64,000 bases of DNA from Heliopora coerulea (Eukaryota; Cnidaria; Anthozoa; Scleralcyonacea; Helioporidae): positions 16,981 to 80,980 of the forward strand of contig JASJOG010000634.1 of the NCBI GenBank assembly GCA_030142905.1, in the 5' to 3' direction. The notes under the pieces were generated by a model, which ran no database searches, was not told the origin of the DNA, and saw nothing but the letters and a program-made list of their open reading frames with translations. How positions within the stretch are numbered: position 1 is the stretch's first letter; each line of letters starts with the position of its first letter. Positions 51,970-63,054 of the stretch are shown here, in pieces. Both the position numbers and the translations under genes were made by a program.

Positions 51970-53180
51970 GGCATTGATCTCGAGTTGTGTAAGCTTTTTC
52001 AATAATAGCAAGCATTGACCCCACTCTTTCTGTAAACATTCGATTGCCACGTTCACTCATCCCGTCTGTCGCAGTAAATTTAAGTAAATTTGACTCGTTC
52101 AGTGAATTTATACCCTTGCATACACCTTAGTATTTATACATAGTCCCTTTGAAAACTTGAAAGGTCTTAATAACATGCTTATTGCGGTCATCTTGATCAT
52201 CTGCAATTCTTTCCATTGCGCTATCGCTGATGTTGCGTTCTAAACTGAAACTAATGTACGTAATCACTTTAGACAATAATAGCCTCATTGCAAAACTTGG
52301 TGATCAGCTCATTGAAGAGACATTTTCACGCTGTAATTTCTGCGAAATGTTTCCCTCTCGCGATAGTTTGCAATAGGTAAGTGCGGTATTTATCCCGTGA
52401 AAAAATGAGAATTTAAGTCATTAAAAATCAACTCGAATCGACTTGTGGTAACTTCAATTAATGCTGGGGCTAGAGGAGAACTTCGGTGAAAGCAAATCAG
52501 TGAAAATCTTTTAGATTTGCATATGAATTTGAACGATTGAACTCAATCCATGAGGGTTCTACCCAGGACCGTCTGGGTGTCGGATACCTGCGGGCCCGGG
52601 TTCATACCTCCCGACAACTTTTGCAATTTTGGTTTAAAATAAATGAATATCATATTTCACCGAATCACCGGTCGCTGATAGTGTGCACATTATGATTCTA
52701 AATTTTACCTAATGATTGTCAATACTGCATAAGTAAAAAAAAAAAAATCACTTGAAGTTTTCTTGTCACATATTTGATACTTTTCGAGAGCCGAGCAGAA
52801 GGGTCCGCTTTGGTGTGAATCCCGGGTGACACTGCTGAGGACCGGGAACTAGCGCACAGCACTGCCAACCATGGGCAGAACCCTGATCAACGGAGTAGTC
52901 TTAAGAAAGAGTTCATCAGATTCTGAAGATTTCCACTGAGGACGTTGAAACGTAAGTCACTACAAGCACTGCAGTCTCTCACAAGACTACTCTAACCTGG
53001 GTGACCAACTTTCACCTACAATGCTGATTCTCGCGGGCTCAAATCATTTGCTTTATAGAGACTTTACTAAATGAAAGTCAAGTTACGATCGTCGGAATCA
53101 TACACCGTAAAGGACTGTTTACTCGTACGATTTTGTGCCTTACGATTGACATCTTGGAGTATGTGTTTGACTGACGAGAG
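51970..53180. other. Intronic DNA; one weak exon candidate
   Basis: A stretch at about 52277-52372 follows an ATCACTTTAG acceptor-like site and ends before GTAAGT. One of its frames reads NNSLIAKLGDQLIEETF and CNFCEMFPSRDSL but then hits TAG exactly at the donor, so it cannot be joined with confidence. The interval also has a worn half of the 58402-type hairpin near 52890-53030. Confidence 0.3.
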
Positions 53181-53184
53181 AGTT

Positions 53185-53530
53185 TATTTATTTATTTAAA
53201 CATCTTTAGACACGGTAACCTGATCATCCAACAAGGGGTTGCTTTTCATAGGGCCGTGTAGTAAAATACGTAATAATTAAGAGAATATATTTACAATTAA
53301 AATGGAATATCTACAGCTAAAATACTATGTACAAGTTGAGGACAAACTGCAGCGAGTCATAAGCGGATATCTTGCTTCATAGACTATCATGAGTTTATTA
53401 CATACTCCAGGATGACAATCGCACCGTGCAAAATCGCTCGTGTAAACGGCTCTTAAAAACCAACTGGGACTAGCTGCGAACTTAGTGCAGTGTTCTGCCA
53501 ATTGAGCCACGCAAACCGTCGACGAGAGCA
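53185..53530 (-). repeat. Candidate tRNA-derived SINE, family 3
   Basis: On the minus strand GCGTGGCTCAATTGGCAGAA is A-box-like near the 5' end, and the 3' end is CCCTTGTTGGATGATCAGGT, then an AAATAAATAAA tail near 53185-53200. The 68-codon frame over it is a by-product. The B-box is weak. Confidence 0.5.
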
Positions 53531-53667
53531 TGTATTGTGTACTGATGTAGGACTTGATGACGGTTAGTTTAAGGCTATATTCAATGCCTTGCGATTGGAA
53601 TCTTGGAGTGCGTGCTTCCTTTATATTACAAAATTACAAACCTGTCTTCTCACTCGTTTTTTAACAG

Positions 53668-54083
53668 TTACTACTTGTATCGGATACTATGGCAAACGTA
53701 CGAGTGCTCGTTGAGGACTTTGAGTTCATTTCTATCAATCACATAGTATCTCTCAAAGATAAACTGTAAGTGAAAATACTTTGCACTTATATCTCGTGTT
53801 TTTTAAAGATAACTCAGCTGTAACACACAGCGAAATATTGAAACGAAAACCAACAGGATCGTCAATCTTGAAGTGTTTTAATACCACTGCTACGTGTGGT
53901 CGTTACACCTGTAACTGATTGCAGTGAGTTCATCACATTTACTGTAATATAACGCGGATTTTGATTCCTTTTTCAAGGAAGAAACAAAAACTGGAACAAT
54001 TTCATATCCAGGAAACGCGTTACTACTGTAAAGAAGCCAATCTCATGAAATGCAGGCTTGTACAAAACATCACGCTGATTTAA
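53668..54083 (+). CDS. Last two exons of a coiled-coil or unknown gene
   Basis: Exon 53668-53765 follows CGTTTTTTAACAG and reads LLLVSDTMANVRVLVEDFEF, then SINHIVSLKDK, ending CT before GTAAGT. Exon 53978-54083 follows GATTCCTTTTTCAAG. Its first G completes CTG, and the frame continues KKQKLEQFHIQETRYYCKEA to a TAA at 54081-54083. The phase-2 junction fits exactly, which is good evidence for splicing. It probably forms the 3' end of the gene whose internal exons lie at 46807-49647, but missing exons between 49647 and 53668 leave this open. Confidence 0.58.
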
Positions 54084-54184
54084 ATTGACTCAACAAATTA
54101 TTACACTTTTTTTGTTGGGATCTTAGGTGATAGCGTTACAAGTTGAAAGCATTTTTTGTTTCGATGTTTGCGCAAGGTCGACCT

Positions 54185-54885
54185 CATGATTAGGAATTAG
54201 TAATTTGCAGTGAACTCGATTTCCATATCTGGAATGCTAATTAGGCCAATGAAATGTGAAGCGAAGATGGCCGCCCATGAAGGCCAATTTTGTATGTGAG
54301 TTTTATTCTCGCACGCGGCCTTTTATATTTTCTGAAGAGTTTTCTTTGAAAATACACACAAAACATGTCTTCAAAAGACAAATGAGTTTAAGAATTTCAA
54401 ATATATTTCGACAAAGTCAAACCGAGTTACAGGTTATATTTTCACCAAAATAAATTTCTAAACTGACGAGACACCTGATAAAACGGTTTCGAAAGATTAC
54501 TTTAGAAAACTATCAAGTGCTCGTCTTATTTTTACGGTTAGTTTACCATCTTCGCGCAATTTAGTACAATTCTTATTCCAAACGTATTGACGTGTAAAAT
54601 GAATGCTTTTAAATATTCGAATATGTAAAACTGGTCCAGCAATATTTCGTCTGAATACTTTTTCCATGGTTGTGAATGTTTTCAAAGCCGAACCAAACAA
54701 AAACTAAAGAATAAAGTCTTGCGAAGGACTGGAATTACATACAAGACCACAAAGAGGATTGAAACTGACGTACAAAATTCTCTCCAAGGGCGGCCTTGTT
54801 GGCTTCACTTTTTGCCTTTGTGAATGATTGGGAGTTACCATTCCAGATATGGAAATCAAGCTCATTGGTAATTTTTAAGTCAAAA
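54185..54885. repeat. Foldback element, about 110-bp arms
   Basis: The left arm (54190-54300) has CGATTTCCATATCTGGAATG, GTGAAGCGAAGATGGCCGCCC and CAATTTTGTATGTGAG. The right arm (54770-54880) has the inverse complement of each in reverse order. The 470-bp core has no gene; frames at 54256-54453 and 54497-54700 are not supported. Confidence 0.75.
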
Positions 54886-55269
54886 TATCTCCTATGGATG
54901 ACTAATTTTGCAAATTAGACTAATTAGTGTTTATGTCTTTACCGTCGCATAGTGACTCAGACTAGAATCAAGTCTAAAACAAGACTTGCACATACCCCGC
55001 GTGCCTGGTACCAAGACTCTCGTGCTGTAAGCAGGCAGACTGACAATGTATTTTCCGCTGATATGCAAGCCAATTTGCTTTTCCTTGCGATCTTAAAGAA
55101 TCTGCATGTTTTGCCACAAAGGACCACACCCCTATTTTCTATTGGTCCATCATCATTATTTAAACGCGATGCCAGACATTCTGGCATTCTCTCACGCATA
55201 CCAATCCAAGGCAGGTGGTTACCAACCCACCCTCCCACCCCGATCGATCGCAACACAGAACCGACATAT

Positions 55270-57345
55270 TTGCCCTCTAAGTCCTGATACTGCGTTTATT
55301 TAGTTCAAATGAACAACGATGTCACAGATGCCAACGTCTCGGACACTGGGCTAAATACTGCAGATCACCGTGACCAGTTAATCTCCAACCAAACTGCAGT
55401 GGGCTGGCCTTTTCAAACGCCACCTATTATAAGACCAGGAGGAGGAGCAGGAGGATATACTAGCGAAGGAGGATCTACTCGAAAGTGAAGAACCCAACGA
55501 CAGCCTACTCCAGTACATTTCTGAGGTATATGAAAATTATGAGCGTGAATTACAGCCTGTATCAGCTAAAGTAAATGGCACTCTTAACAGTAACATTGGA
55601 TTTTGAAAACGTTTTGGGGCGCCTAAATTTGTCCTTTTAGTAATTCAGGAAGGATACAAGATCCCCTTCTTACAAACCCCTTCCATCGAATACGCAAAGA
55701 AACAATAAATCAGCCTTACTTCACATCGAATTAGTCTAACAGGCCATTTCCGAACTATTTGACTCAGACAGAGTTCTAGAAATCAACACACCACCTACCT
55801 CACCAATCCTCTGTAAGTGTCAGTACAGCCGAACGGGGGAAATGAGGCTGACTGTAAACCTCAGACACATCAACCAATACGTAAGAAGAGGTAAAAAGGT
55901 TCATACATGATCTCCTTCGTTTTGAAAAGCGGTTATAACCACATTGATATTCACACCGATTACCAAACATTTCTAGGATTTGCTTGGAAATGGAACCACG
56001 AGCCAAGCTTTAGCTATTATATCTTTACCGTCCTTCCCTTTGGGTTATCCACGGCGCCTTACATATTTACAAAATGCCTGAAGCCTCTCGAAAAATACTG
56101 GCGATTACAAGGGGCGAACGTAGTCCTTTGCCTGGATGACGGGTGGTTAACAAAAAGAAATTTTAACGATTGTCTAAAACTATCAAACAACATCAGATCA
56201 AACCTAAAAAACGGGGGCCTTATAAAGATCGTTTAGATAGGTTTAGTGTGGAGTTCTACCAACGGCACCATCCGGATTACGGAAAGCAGGATCAGTCATG
56301 TTTTCTAAACAATTCAGCGGCTAATTGACCACTAGTTTACTGTTTCGGCAAGAGAGAACTAGCCTCATTTACGGGCAAAACAATCTCCACTAGCCCAATC
56401 ACGCGAAACAATTGCCCCAAGACTAGGCACTGCAGTATGTCAATAGCGGCAGCAAAAGACTGGGACTCAAAATTTACTTTAGACGAATACAGTATCAGGG
56501 AGATTTACTTCTGGAGGGATAGTTTGGAACGAGCGAAATTAGGTGATATCAACCACAACCATACCTAATCGCATTACGTTGTTTATTCAGACGCCAACGC
56601 ATCAGGTTGCGGGGCGCGCATGAACTTAAATAGCGATCACATATGTCATAGACAATGGGACAATTTCGAGCGCAGGCAGAGGCACTTGGAGAGAGTTGTC
56701 CGCAGTCGAATACGCACTGAAGTCATTTTTGCCTATGCTTTAACAAACATACGTTAAGTGGTTTACCGACAGTCAAGCCGCACGCAGCATCGCCAAAGTC
56801 GGTAGTATGAAGAAAGATTTACACTGTATTGCCTTAAGAATTTACCAGTTATATTTGGAACACAGAATTGGGCTCGAAGTCGAGTGGATCCCATGTACTG
56901 AAATCGAAAGAGCCGATTTCATAAGTCGCCTTATCGACCTAGAAGTCGGACAAATCACCTCCGTATGTTTCAACACTTTGCAACGCGCATGGGACACACA
57001 CACCGTAGATTGCTTTGCGAATTATTTCATCACAAAAACGGTACGATTCATGGCATAGGAAACCGGGGTGCGCGGAGGTCGGCTTTTTCGTACAATACTT
57101 GATGGGAGAAAGTTGCCTCGTGGTTCCCCCCCGTCACCCTTATCACCAGAGCCTTACACTACCTCCATAAACAAAAGGCACTTGCGTATTGGTTTCGTAT
57201 TGGCCCTCATGATATTTCTGGCCATTTATTTCCAAGCGTTTGGCTTATTTCATTATCGACTACCAAGTATTGCAAGGCACGGAAGCGTTAACACAAGGAG
57301 GACCACTGATGTACTTCTAGGTTCAAACAGGTTCCTTGGCTAAAT
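55270..57345 (+). pseudogene. DIRS-type retroelement remnant: zinc knuckle, RT, RNase H
   Basis: A CCHC knuckle CHRCQRLGHWAKYC (55320-55361) comes first. An RT follows across several frames: FVLLVIQEGYKIPFLQ near 55635, RLTVNLRHINQYV near 55852, then one open frame (55907-56236) with LKSGYNHIDIHTD, FTVLPFGLSTAPYIFTK and the catalytic LDDG. RNase H shows VYSDANASGCGA near 56580 and, at 56807-57058, MKKDLHCIALRIY, the RADFISR motif and a DCFANY block. A PPVTLI-ALHYL stretch near 57130-57170 follows. This order and these motifs are those of DIRS elements, which use a tyrosine recombinase instead of an integrase; no recombinase is visible. At least six breaks. Confidence 0.8.
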
Positions 57346-58400
57346 ATTGGCGCTCAGGATGAAATTCTACCAGACAATTTACATATTAGCGACCACACAG
57401 CGAAAACGGAAGGTGTTCGGGCAATTAACGACCAATCGATTGAAGCCTGTTCAGGAGCACTGCCGTTAACGTAAAGGGTGCCGGACACAACGGGAAAGGC
57501 ACTGGCGCAACACAAATGGCGCTGGAGGCAACGAAAAGTCTCTGGACAACGGTCCTATAACATTGACAAGGGGGCACAGGCCCAAGCACACTGCATTAAA
57601 CTCAATCTTATTAAGTGAAGTAGAACGTCCACACGGAGTAACGCGCATTAGATCGTATACACCCACCAATATTTATTTCTTCTTTTCAGTCGTTTCGTAC
57701 CTGCGAGGAGTAGAGAAAAGTTCCTGAAAATATTAGGCGAAGCCAAACTTCCAACCTTTTAAGGTGAGTTTAAATGTGCTACTGCAAGAGTGAAATCTGA
57801 ACATTGTTTTATTTTTAGATTAGTGCTTATCTGTCAGCATTTAAGGCTGTTTTATCCGCAACCAACCAAGGTCAGGGGCATCAGCCTGCTGTACAGATTG
57901 TCTTCTGGTCCTTGGGCTAACAGGGCAGGTATGCCCACACCTCTTGCAGCTGCCAGCCAATTCTGGTAAGCCGAGGCTTTTGGCTACCTGTCTACCTATC
58001 CGGCAAGGCAATGACGCCATTCCCTCGGTCATCTCATCAAAGCCTGCTCGTTTTATAAAGTTCACTGGCTTCGATTTCAATGTCCTGCCTACCTATGTCT
58101 GGTTTTATTTCGGACTTTCCTTCTCTTAGATAAGCTGCCATCCAAAGCTAGAGTCTTATCCACCGTTGGCTTAGTGGTGGCTGGCACATGCCAAAGGTGT
58201 TACCCCAGACGTCGGTGGAGGAAGCGTTCACATTCCCGTAGTAGGCTGAAGTTGTGCTAGTTCTACTCCAGTTTATTATTATTTTTATTATTATTATTTA
58301 ATAATAATAAATAATAATGAATATATTATTATCATTATTATTATTATCATTATTAATAAGTTAATACCGACCTGGTGAAACGTCCTGATAGAACATCAGT
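57346..58400. other. Intergenic, nothing firm
   Basis: A 79-codon minus-strand frame at 57841-58080 (contains CKRCGHTCPVSPRTRRQS) could be a retroelement remnant but is not identified. A TAAT-rich low-complexity stretch lies at about 58270-58360. Confidence 0.35.
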
Positions 58401-58401
58401 G

Positions 58402-58608
58402 GCATGTTTGTGGAAATTGATCGTCCAGGTTAGTGTAGTCTTGAGAAAGACTGTTGGTTTAAGTGACTGCGTTTCGACAGTCTTGGCGGCGGTCATCTTC
58501 AGAGTCAGAAAGATGACCGCCGCTAAGGCTGTCGAAACGTCAGTCACTTCACCCAACAGTCTTTCTCAAGACTACACTAACCTGGACGATCAACTTCCAC
58601 AAACATGT
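58402..58608. repeat. 207-bp foldback element
   Basis: Near-perfect arms of about 100 bp, from GGCATGTTTGTGGAA at 58402 to TTCCACAAACATGTC at 58608. They hold GTAGTCTTGAGAAAGACTGTTGG and GTTTCGACAGTC and meet near 58500-58510 (GTCATCTTC / AAGATGAC). Confidence 0.88.
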
Positions 58609-58851
58609 CTCGATTCTCCCAGGTTCAAACCATTTACTTTAGAACATCAATGGATAACTCAAGGCATGAGATATCCCTGCATAAGGTCTGCAACCATTTA
58701 CCAGAGTAAAGAGCACACTTCCCAAACCCCACGTAGTTTCTTTACGTGGATCAAACTTTTTCTGTGTAAGATACCCTGGAGGCCAGTTTATCGGTGTTCC
58801 TAAATCACCAAACATGTTCACGTGAATATAAATATTTGTATTTTTCATAAT

Positions 58852-59060
58852 TAACTCCTTCCCGACGCGATGTCTCTCCTTGACGAGTAAAATCATCTTG
58901 CGTTAGCCAGAGTTAAATCATAGAAGTCGTATTCTGCTGGGAAAAAGTTGATTGAGAAATTTCTAATTCAGATTGTTAACTCTTTCCCAGTTGGAGGTCT
59001 ACCCTTGACGTAGTGAAATAGTCTGGCATTAGCGAGAGCGAAATAAGGGAAGACTGATCC
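58852..59060. repeat. Two adjacent palindromic MITE copies
   Basis: Copy one, 58852-58955: TTAACTCCTTCCCGACG, CTTGACGAGTAAAATCATCT, TGCGTTAGCCAGAGTTAAAT. Copy two, 58977-59060: TTAACTCTTTCCCAGTTGG, TCTGGCATTAGCGAGAGCGA. Same orientation and family as 40328. Confidence 0.75.
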
Positions 59061-59079
59061 TGTCAGAAAAGAGCAATAA

Positions 59080-59350
59080 TTCATGAGGAAAATACAAAAG
59101 AGAATCATAACCGTGTTGGGTCTTTATAAGTGATAAAGACACATGTGATTTCATATGTGAAGAAGAAGTTCATTTTTTTCGTCTTACATAAGATAAATTT
59201 ACAAACTTTCTTCGCGAATTAGCGTATTAGGAGGTTCATTTTAGAAGATATCTAAAAATATCGCAATTCGTGCTTTGTTGGATCTAAAACACTCGGCTAT
59301 CTCCTCGTGTTTTAAATCCCGATAAAGCACTCCTGCTCGGTTTTTACATA
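59080..59350 (-). repeat. Dispersed repeat, family B
   Basis: Minus-strand copy with AACCGAGCAGGAGTGCTTTA, GAGTGTTTTAGATCCAAC and CCTAATACGCTAATTCGCG. It borders a TA microsatellite at 59353, as the copy at 63055 does at 63008. Confidence 0.78.
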
Positions 59351-59352
59351 TT

Positions 59353-59357
59353 ATATT

Positions 59358-59397
<40 letters not shown>
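59353..59397. repeat. (TA)n microsatellite
   Basis: About 20 uninterrupted TA dinucleotides between the family B repeat and the Penelope-like region. Confidence 0.95.
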
Positions 59398-59400
<3 letters not shown>

Positions 59401-59467
59401 GATAGATTTTTCAATTGACAACAGAGTGCTCAATACCACAGAGGTAGAGCGATGTTAATATTGTTAA

Positions 59468-60181
59468 TGATAAGGCTTCGTGCTGCTACTCTGAGTTTCA
59501 CGCTCTTCAGCGATCTTCAGGCAACTAATGGAGTTCCGCTTCGGTTGGCGTTACATGGGATGACTTGTTGGTGGAATGAATGCCCTCTGAAAGAAAAAAA
59601 TACCCTCTGAAAGGAAAAATGCCCTCTGAAAGGAAACTGCTTAGCGGAAGGAATCATTTACCAAGCCAACGTGACAACTATCGACGGAACGAACACGAAA
59701 CAAAATATAGGAATGAAAGCCAACAACTTCAAACAACGATACAACAACCATTTGAAATCTTTGCGAAACGAGAAATACGGAAACGAGACGGAACTTTCTA
59801 AACATATTTGGGACTTAAAAAGGAAAAATATACCATTTTCATTAACTTCATCAGTTTTGAAACGTGCGGCAACGTACTCAGCTGGAGGAAAACGATGTAA
59901 CCTTTGCCTAGAAGAAAAACTGATGATATTGAAGGCCGACAAAAGAAATTTATTAAACAAACGTACAGAAATAATCTCTAAATGCCGCCACGAAAATAAA
60001 TTTTATGTCAAGAACTTTTGTCGACGAAAGAATACTGTGACATCATCACTGTCTACCCACCAACAAGTCATCCCACGTATGCTGGAAATTATAAACGCCA
60101 ACTGAAGCGGAACTTCATTAGTTGCCTGAAGATCGCTGAAGAGGGTGAAACTCAGAGGGGCAGCACGAAGGCTTATCATTA
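59468..60181 (+). mobile_element. Penelope-like element, 3' fragment with inverted terminal repeats
   Basis: A GIY-YIG-type C-terminal ORF is bracketed by inverted repeats of about 110 bp: 59468-59578 (GGCTTCGTGCTGCTACTCTG, TTCAGCGATCTTCAGGCAAC) and 60057-60181 (the complement). The second arm has an insertion near 60083-60095. Inverted or direct long repeats are known at Penelope-like element ends. The reverse transcriptase is absent, so the copy is 5' truncated. Confidence 0.75.
59575..60105 (+). pseudogene. GIY-YIG endonuclease end of Penelope-like protein
   Basis: The frame reads ECPLKGNCLAEGIIYQANV (near 59623-59680), then IGMKANNFKQRYNNHLKSL, ELSKHIWDLKRKNIPFSL, AATYSAGGKRCNLCLEEKLM and KRTEIISKCRHENKFY, ending with a stop at 60103-60105. 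It matches the GIY-YIG nuclease module of Penelope-like retroelements: GIIY is present, but the YIG tyrosine is changed (NIG). The zinc-like CPLKGNC and CNLC remain. Before it, the phrase CCCTCTGAAAG is repeated three times (59582-59630), a small local expansion. The frame lacks RT. Confidence 0.8.
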
Positions 60182-60185
60182 AAAA

Positions 60186-60199
60186 TATGTATATATATA

Positions 60200-60239
<40 letters not shown>

Positions 60240-60307
60240 AGTAAATTTCATCTTATTAAGTGTAGATGTTTGTAAGCTTGGATGTATGTATACTTTATGT
60301 ATGGATG

Positions 60308-60338
<31 letters not shown>

Positions 60339-60410
60339 GCTTTTCATCGTATATGTACAGAAATCGTACATGTACAGAAACATACATAAATATACATATA
60401 AATGTTTTTA

Positions 60411-60441
<31 letters not shown>

Positions 60442-60560
60442 TTAACATTAGCACCATCCTTCAAATGTTTTTATATACAATAATATATATTTTATAATAA
60501 TAATATAAAATATATATTATAATATAATATATATATTATAATAATATATATGTTTTTAAA
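60186..60560. repeat. Microsatellite cluster, (TG)n and (TA)n
   Basis: (GT)n at about 60203-60236, (AT)n at about 60312-60338 and 60416-60442, then AT-rich repeats to 60552. The frame at 60003-60383 (minus) is mostly a by-product. Confidence 0.9.
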
Positions 60561-61440
60561 ATTCATTAAGAATCCATGAGGAAATTACAAAAGAAAACAA
60601 TAACCGTTTTGCATCTTTAAATGTGATACATTAACAAATACAATTTTTAAAAACGTGATAATTTATAGAAAAACAGTAAAAGATAAGCTAAATCTGTTTA
60701 AAAACTTTTCGAAATAAATTATAATTAAAATAAATCAAGAAAGAAATTCCAAGTACTTAAGGATAAAAATTGCAAAAGCTTGGATATTTCTATCAGCACT
60801 TTACCACTTGTATTCCTTTTCATAAAATTTTTGCATCATTTTAATCAGAGAAATCTTAGCGTGTTTCGAATCTTAAAAATTGAGTTGCAGGCTGAAAATA
60901 TTTAGACGAGGTTTCGTATTTCCAAAGGAAATTTTCAAAATATAAATCATGATAGTTTTTCTTAAGCTTTCATAAAGGTTGCAGGTGTTTGTTTGGAATA
61001 TGACAGAATGCATATTATAAGCATATTCAAAGCTGTATAATGATAAAACGTTTTGAAGCCATCATAACTATTTTAAGATTACTTTTTTAAATAGCATTCT
61101 CAGCTATGCAAAACTAGAGGTTTTATTTACGTGCTTTAGCGCTGCATATATAGTAATCTTTTGTGTAAATGGAGGAAATATGTTATAAAATTTTTTTCTA
61201 AGGTATTGAAATAAGAGATTAACATTTTACCAAGGAAGGTAAAGTGTAAATTGTTTTCCAATACCGTATTTTTCATGAAAATGTATGCAAAATGATAAGT
61301 TTGTACTGTAAAATATTAATTTACTGCTGACCAAACAGTTCCCACCACATGCGTCAAGCAGTCTAAAATTTTGAAAGGTTTGAGTTTCTGCCATTAAGGT
61401 ATCACCGTGAACAGCTACTTTTAAAATTTATCAAACACAC
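60561..61440. other. AT-rich DNA, nothing coding
   Basis: A shortened family B fragment lies at about 60570-60640 (ATCCATGAGGAAATTACAAAAG, then AACAATAACCGTTTTG). The rest has no recognised feature and is presumably downstream or intronic DNA of the kinase gene. Confidence 0.4.
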
Positions 61441-61444
61441 TAAC

Positions 61445-61819
61445 CAACTTTTCGTGGAATCGTTGCAAAGGTTTGAATCTCCTTGCCATCCCAAAGTCAA
61501 TCAGTTTGACATCATTGCTTTCATGATCTTACAAAATGTTATCTAATTTAACATCTCGGTGTACAAATCCTTTCTTTTCCATGGCTTTAAGTACGCTTGC
61601 TATTCGACGTACAATTCCTCTCGCTCGCTCTACTGAAAGTGGCAACAGGTCACCACAAGCTAGTTCAAGCAGATCCTTAGAGTTCACTGGCCTTTCAGTT
61701 ATTATAATAAAGTTATCCTCTGACAATTTATGGTAGTGGAAAAACCTGATAGCTGCTGGATGATCCTGGATCTTATGCATGAAATAAACTTCAGCAGGAA
61801 CCAGGCCAAACTGTTTATC
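61445..61819 (-). pseudogene. PIM-like Ser/Thr kinase, catalytic exon with a stop
   Basis: The exon follows TTTTTTATTTAG (minus strand) and reads DKQFGLVPAEVYFMHKIQDH, ITERPVNSKDLLELACG, then GFVHRDVKLDNIL, the catalytic loop with its Asp and Asn. The next codon is TAA (61531-61529). In the same frame it continues DHESNDVKLIDFGMARRF, the DFG magnesium-binding motif, and ends before GTTAGT (61444-61439). VPAEV, ERP, DLL and KLIDFG resemble PIM family kinases. The stop lies between the two catalytic motifs. Retained introns argue against a retrocopy. Confidence 0.75.
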
Positions 61820-61854
61820 CTAAATAAAAAATGAGCTGTCTATAAATGGTTTAC

Positions 61855-61930
61855 TCTATATAGTCGGTGAAGCCTCCTCTTGACGATGTGAATCGTCTAT
61901 CGTTAGCCAGAGCAAAATGATAAAGGTTTG
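61855..61930. repeat. Worn palindromic MITE copy
   Basis: CTCTTGACGATGTGAATCGT and CTATCGTTAGCCAGAGCAAA match the core of the family at 40328, in a kinase intron. Confidence 0.6.
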
Positions 61931-62308
61931 ATTTAAGCGCATGCGCATGCTATAAAATATCCGGCTATAAAACGCATGCGCGTACATTAAAACGCAGATT
62001 TAGTCAGACTACTGGGCTAAACTTGATGTGTAACCAATCATTTAGCCATGAATAACTAGTGATAAAAAAAGGATACCGCTTTTACAATAATTATTCGGAA
62101 ACTACGTTATGTGTTCCACCTTTGAGTCAGCAACTTTGTCGGAACATTGATTACATGACTTTTAAAAAAACAAGAATACTTCATTATCAATTTCGTGGAA
62201 CCTTTGGAAATATTACAACTTCACGACTTTCAATTCTAAAGGAATATAAACACAAAAGGTGGAACTCGACTGTCTGACCGCGTCTTTAGTGTTTATTCAT
62301 TGGTTAAG

Positions 62309-62415
62309 TTAACTCTTTCCTAGCCCAATAAGACTTGTGTTATTTTACTCTGGCTAACGCCAGACAATTTTACACGTCATGGGAAGAGCTTTCGCATTGA
62401 AAGACTTTAAGCAGA
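62309..62415. repeat. Palindromic MITE copy
   Basis: TTAACTCTTTCCTAGCCC opens it, CTCTGGCTAACGCCAGACAA is the core and GCATTGAAAGACTTTAA closes it. The outer TTAA-like ends are best preserved here. Confidence 0.78.
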
Positions 62416-62903
62416 AAGTTAGAAACTCTTTGGAGGAAATTTGGTCAAATCTTAAAGGCGCTTTGCAAATTTTCTTCAAAACATTAGGAAAGCGTCAAGC
62501 GAATATGGAATAAAGTTTTACATTTTAGCAGTTTGGCCAATTAACATTCTATCAGGGGTGGCGCCTGAGGTGGGCAGGGGAAGCTACACTCCCCGTCGAG
62601 GAATATTATCTCCACAGTTAGGAAAAGTTCAACAATTTGTTGGTGTGTTGTCATTGGTGACACCACATTTAGATATTGTTCAAACTATAAGTACTTGTGT
62701 TTAATTTAGTAAAGAAGGATTGTAGACTCTTCATGTCAAACTTAAAAGTAAACTGTTTCTAGTCAGTTGTTGTGATTATTTCTTTTGAAAGATAACATTA
62801 TATTTTTGACCTTGAAATATTTCTTTTAAAATACTTCAAATAATTTTTATTGGAGGAAGAAAGTAGAGAGTGGCGATGAAACATTAGATCTTCAAAGCGT
62901 TAC

Positions 62904-62951
62904 CTTCAGATAAGTCTGCACATTCTTGAACTTCAACACCTTTATTGCAAC
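62904..62951 (-). pseudogene. PIM-like kinase, VAIK exon
   Basis: A 48-base exon after TTGCCAATAG, reading VAIKVLKFKNVQTYLK and ending AAG before GTAACG. VAIK carries the ATP-binding lysine. Phase 0 at both ends joins it exactly between the exons at 63839 and 61445. Confidence 0.72.
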
Positions 62952-63003
62952 CTATTGGCAAAAAAAAATAGAATTTATTAAATATTACACGTACAAATGT
63001 ATT

Positions 63004-63004
<1 letters not shown>

Positions 63005-63045
<41 letters not shown>
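63005..63045. repeat. (TA)n microsatellite
   Basis: About 18 TA units directly before a family B repeat, mirroring 59353-59397. Confidence 0.95.
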
Positions 63046-63049
<4 letters not shown>

Positions 63050-63054
63050 ATTTA

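Noticed and set aside
52560..52610. T-arm-like CGGGTTCATACCTCCCG
   Set aside because: No A-box or cloverleaf upstream; an isolated B-box-like match.
54952..55287. 111-codon plus frame with an overlapping 99-codon minus frame
   Set aside because: Both strands are open and neither has a motif; no support for choosing either.
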